Notes under the pieces: generated by a model
Databases searched by the model: none
The model's input: the letters and a program-made list of their open reading frames with translations, nothing else
Told to the model about the DNA's origin: nothing
In this document: positions 4,321-5,311 of the stretch, one piece after another
How positions within the stretch are numbered: position 1 is the stretch's first letter
Layout: every line of letters begins with the position of its first letter
Assembly (NCBI GenBank): GCA_027063585.1
Contig: JAMORM010000118.1
Coordinates: 1 to 5,311 of the forward strand
Source of the DNA: Sulfurimonas sp.
GTDB taxonomy: Bacteria; Campylobacterota; Campylobacteria; Campylobacterales; Sulfurimonadaceae
Length of the DNA: 5,311 bases
Direction of reading: 5' to 3'
Made by a program: the position numbers and the translations under genes

Positions 4321-5311
4321 ATGAATTTTGAACCCTATCCATTTGAAAAACTAACAAATTTACTAAAAAACATACAACCCAACAAAGGTTATTTACCATC
4401 TGTTCTTACTATCGGTGAACCGCAATTTGAAACACCTGATTTTATACAAAAAGCTTTAGCAGAAAATGCAGCTCTGTTAAAAAAATACCCTAAAACAAGC
4501 GGTGAATCTGTTTTACGAGAAGCACAAAGAGGTTTCATTTCTAAAAGATTCGGTGTTGATTTGGACGACATGCAAATAATCCCTACTTTTGGAACACGTG
4601 AAGTACTTTTTAATTTCCCTCAGTTTTTGCTTTTTGATAAAAAAGAACCTGTTATTGCCTATACAAATCCTTTTTACCAAATATATGAAGGTGCGGCAAT
4701 TGCAACACGTTCAAAAGTAATTCATCTCAATTTGAGCGAAAAAAACAACTTTAAACCAGAAATAAATGAAAATGAATTAGCCAAATGTGATTTGGTTATA
4801 CTCAACTTTCCAAATAACCCTACAACAGCAACACTCAGTCTTGAGGAGTTGGGAGATTGGGTAAAACTAGCTCTCAAACATGACTTTGTATTGTTAAATG
4901 ATGAATGCTACAGCGAAATATATACCGATAAACCGACTCCTTCCCTGCTTGAAGCCGCTTTACATGTAAACAATGCCGCATTTAAAAATATTTTAGTCAT
5001 AAACTCCATTTCCAAGCGTTCCTCTGCACCGGGACTTCGTTCAGGCTTTATAGCCGGCGATGCAATAATACTTAAAGAGTATATGAAATACAGAACCTAC
5101 ATAGGCTGTGCTTCACCACTGCCTCTGCAATACGCGGCAGCCAAGGCATGGAGTGATGAAGAACATGTTGCAAAATCAAGAGCCGTTTATAAAGAAAATT
5201 TTCGTATTGCCAAAGAAATTTTAGGCACAAAAATTCCTGATGCGACTTTTTACTTATGGATACACGTCGATGATGCGCTCGAGTTCACCAAAAGACTTTA
5301 CAAAAACTATA
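4321..5311 (+). CDS. dapC: Succinyldiaminopimelate aminotransferase DapC, 3' end outside window
   Basis: This PLP-dependent fold-type I aminotransferase converts N-succinyl-2-amino-6-ketopimelate and glutamate to N-succinyl-LL-diaminopimelate in the lysine and peptidoglycan precursor pathway. The frame is open from the ATG at 4321 to the window edge (330 codons plus one base), most of a protein usually near 370-400 residues. Subfamily features are the N-terminus NFEPYPFEKL, TIGEPQFETPDFI, and KYPKTSGESVLREA. PLP-site residues are visible: Asn166 in NFPNNPTTATLS, Asp194 and Tyr197 in NDECYSEIY, Schiff-base Lys232 in SISKRSSAPGLRSGF, and Arg240 just after it. KYRTYIGCASPLPLQ at about 257-271 also fits DapC. 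A general aspartate aminotransferase is the alternative, but the PYPFEKL and SKRSSAPGLRSGF forms favour DapC. It is divergent from the cytochrome gene. Confidence 0.88.
   Translation, partial: MNFEPYPFEKLTNLLKNIQPNKGYLPSVLTIGEPQFETPDFIQKALAENAALLKKYPKTSGESVLREAQRGFISKRFGVDLDDMQIIPTFGTREVLFNFPQFLLFDKKEPVIAYTNPFYQIYEGAAIATRSKVIHLNLSEKNNFKPEINENELAKCDLVILNFPNNPTTATLSLEELGDWVKLALKHDFVLLNDECYSEIYTDKPTPSLLEAALHVNNAAFKNILVINSISKRSSAPGLRSGFIAGDAIILKEYMKYRTYIGCASPLPLQYAAAKAWSDEEHVAKSRAVYKENFRIAKEILGTKIPDATFYLWIHVDDALEFTKRLYKNY

Noticed and set aside
4389..4571. Minus-strand open frame of 60 codons inside dapC
   Set aside because: It is antisense to conserved DapC sequence, with no motif or ribosome site.
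1..5311. Mobile element, CRISPR, phage or defence system
   Set aside because: No transposase, integrase, terminal repeats, regular spaced repeats or defence-type domains are visible; every gene but one is a known housekeeping or signalling family.

Overview
The window reads as ordinary chromosome of an AT-rich member of the Campylobacterota (Epsilonproteobacteria), most like the Sulfurimonas/Sulfurovum group. The basis is a set of protein-family resemblances recognised by eye: a RadA with a KNRFG motif, a short c553-type cytochrome, a DapC-type aminotransferase and an adjacent fliL-acpS pair, which I recall also being adjacent in Campylobacter jejuni and Helicobacter pylori. The genus is inference, since no search was run. 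There is no sign of phage, insertion sequence, CRISPR, tRNA or rRNA, and no gene-free stretch longer than about 110 bases.

Layout, left to right. (1) The 3' part of radA (DNA repair) runs in from the left edge on the + strand. (2) A good sigma-70-type promoter then drives a two-gene unit: an unrecognised 86-residue protein and, 10 bases on, a beta-class carbonic anhydrase. (3) A second promoter, with an extended -10 and a perfect 10-bp tandem repeat just upstream, drives fliL (flagellar stator-associated membrane protein) and acpS (holo-ACP synthase), 3 bases apart. (4) acpS runs 33 bp into the end of a lone, oppositely oriented thiS (sulfur carrier for thiamine thiazole synthesis). (5) thiS is divergent from an OmpR/PhoB-family response regulator with no histidine kinase in view. 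Their roughly 110-bp shared upstream region carries a near-perfect 12-bp direct repeat spaced by 33 bp. (6) The response regulator converges, with only 2 bases between stop codons, on a lipoprotein cytochrome c that carries its heme domain on a long charged, probably helical stalk. A 10-bp hairpin lies at the end of the regulator gene. (7) The cytochrome gene is divergent from dapC (succinyldiaminopimelate aminotransferase), which is cut by the right edge. Their -10 elements sit about 14 bp apart.

The genes do not form one pathway. They are housekeeping functions (repair, CO2/bicarbonate conversion, motility, lipid cofactor, thiamine, signalling, electron transport, lysine/peptidoglycan) packed tightly on both strands. 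No clear new system is visible. The best leads are the unknown small protein paired with carbonic anhydrase, the stalked cytochrome lipoprotein, the repeats in two promoter regions, and two convergent gene pairs with no room for separate terminators.
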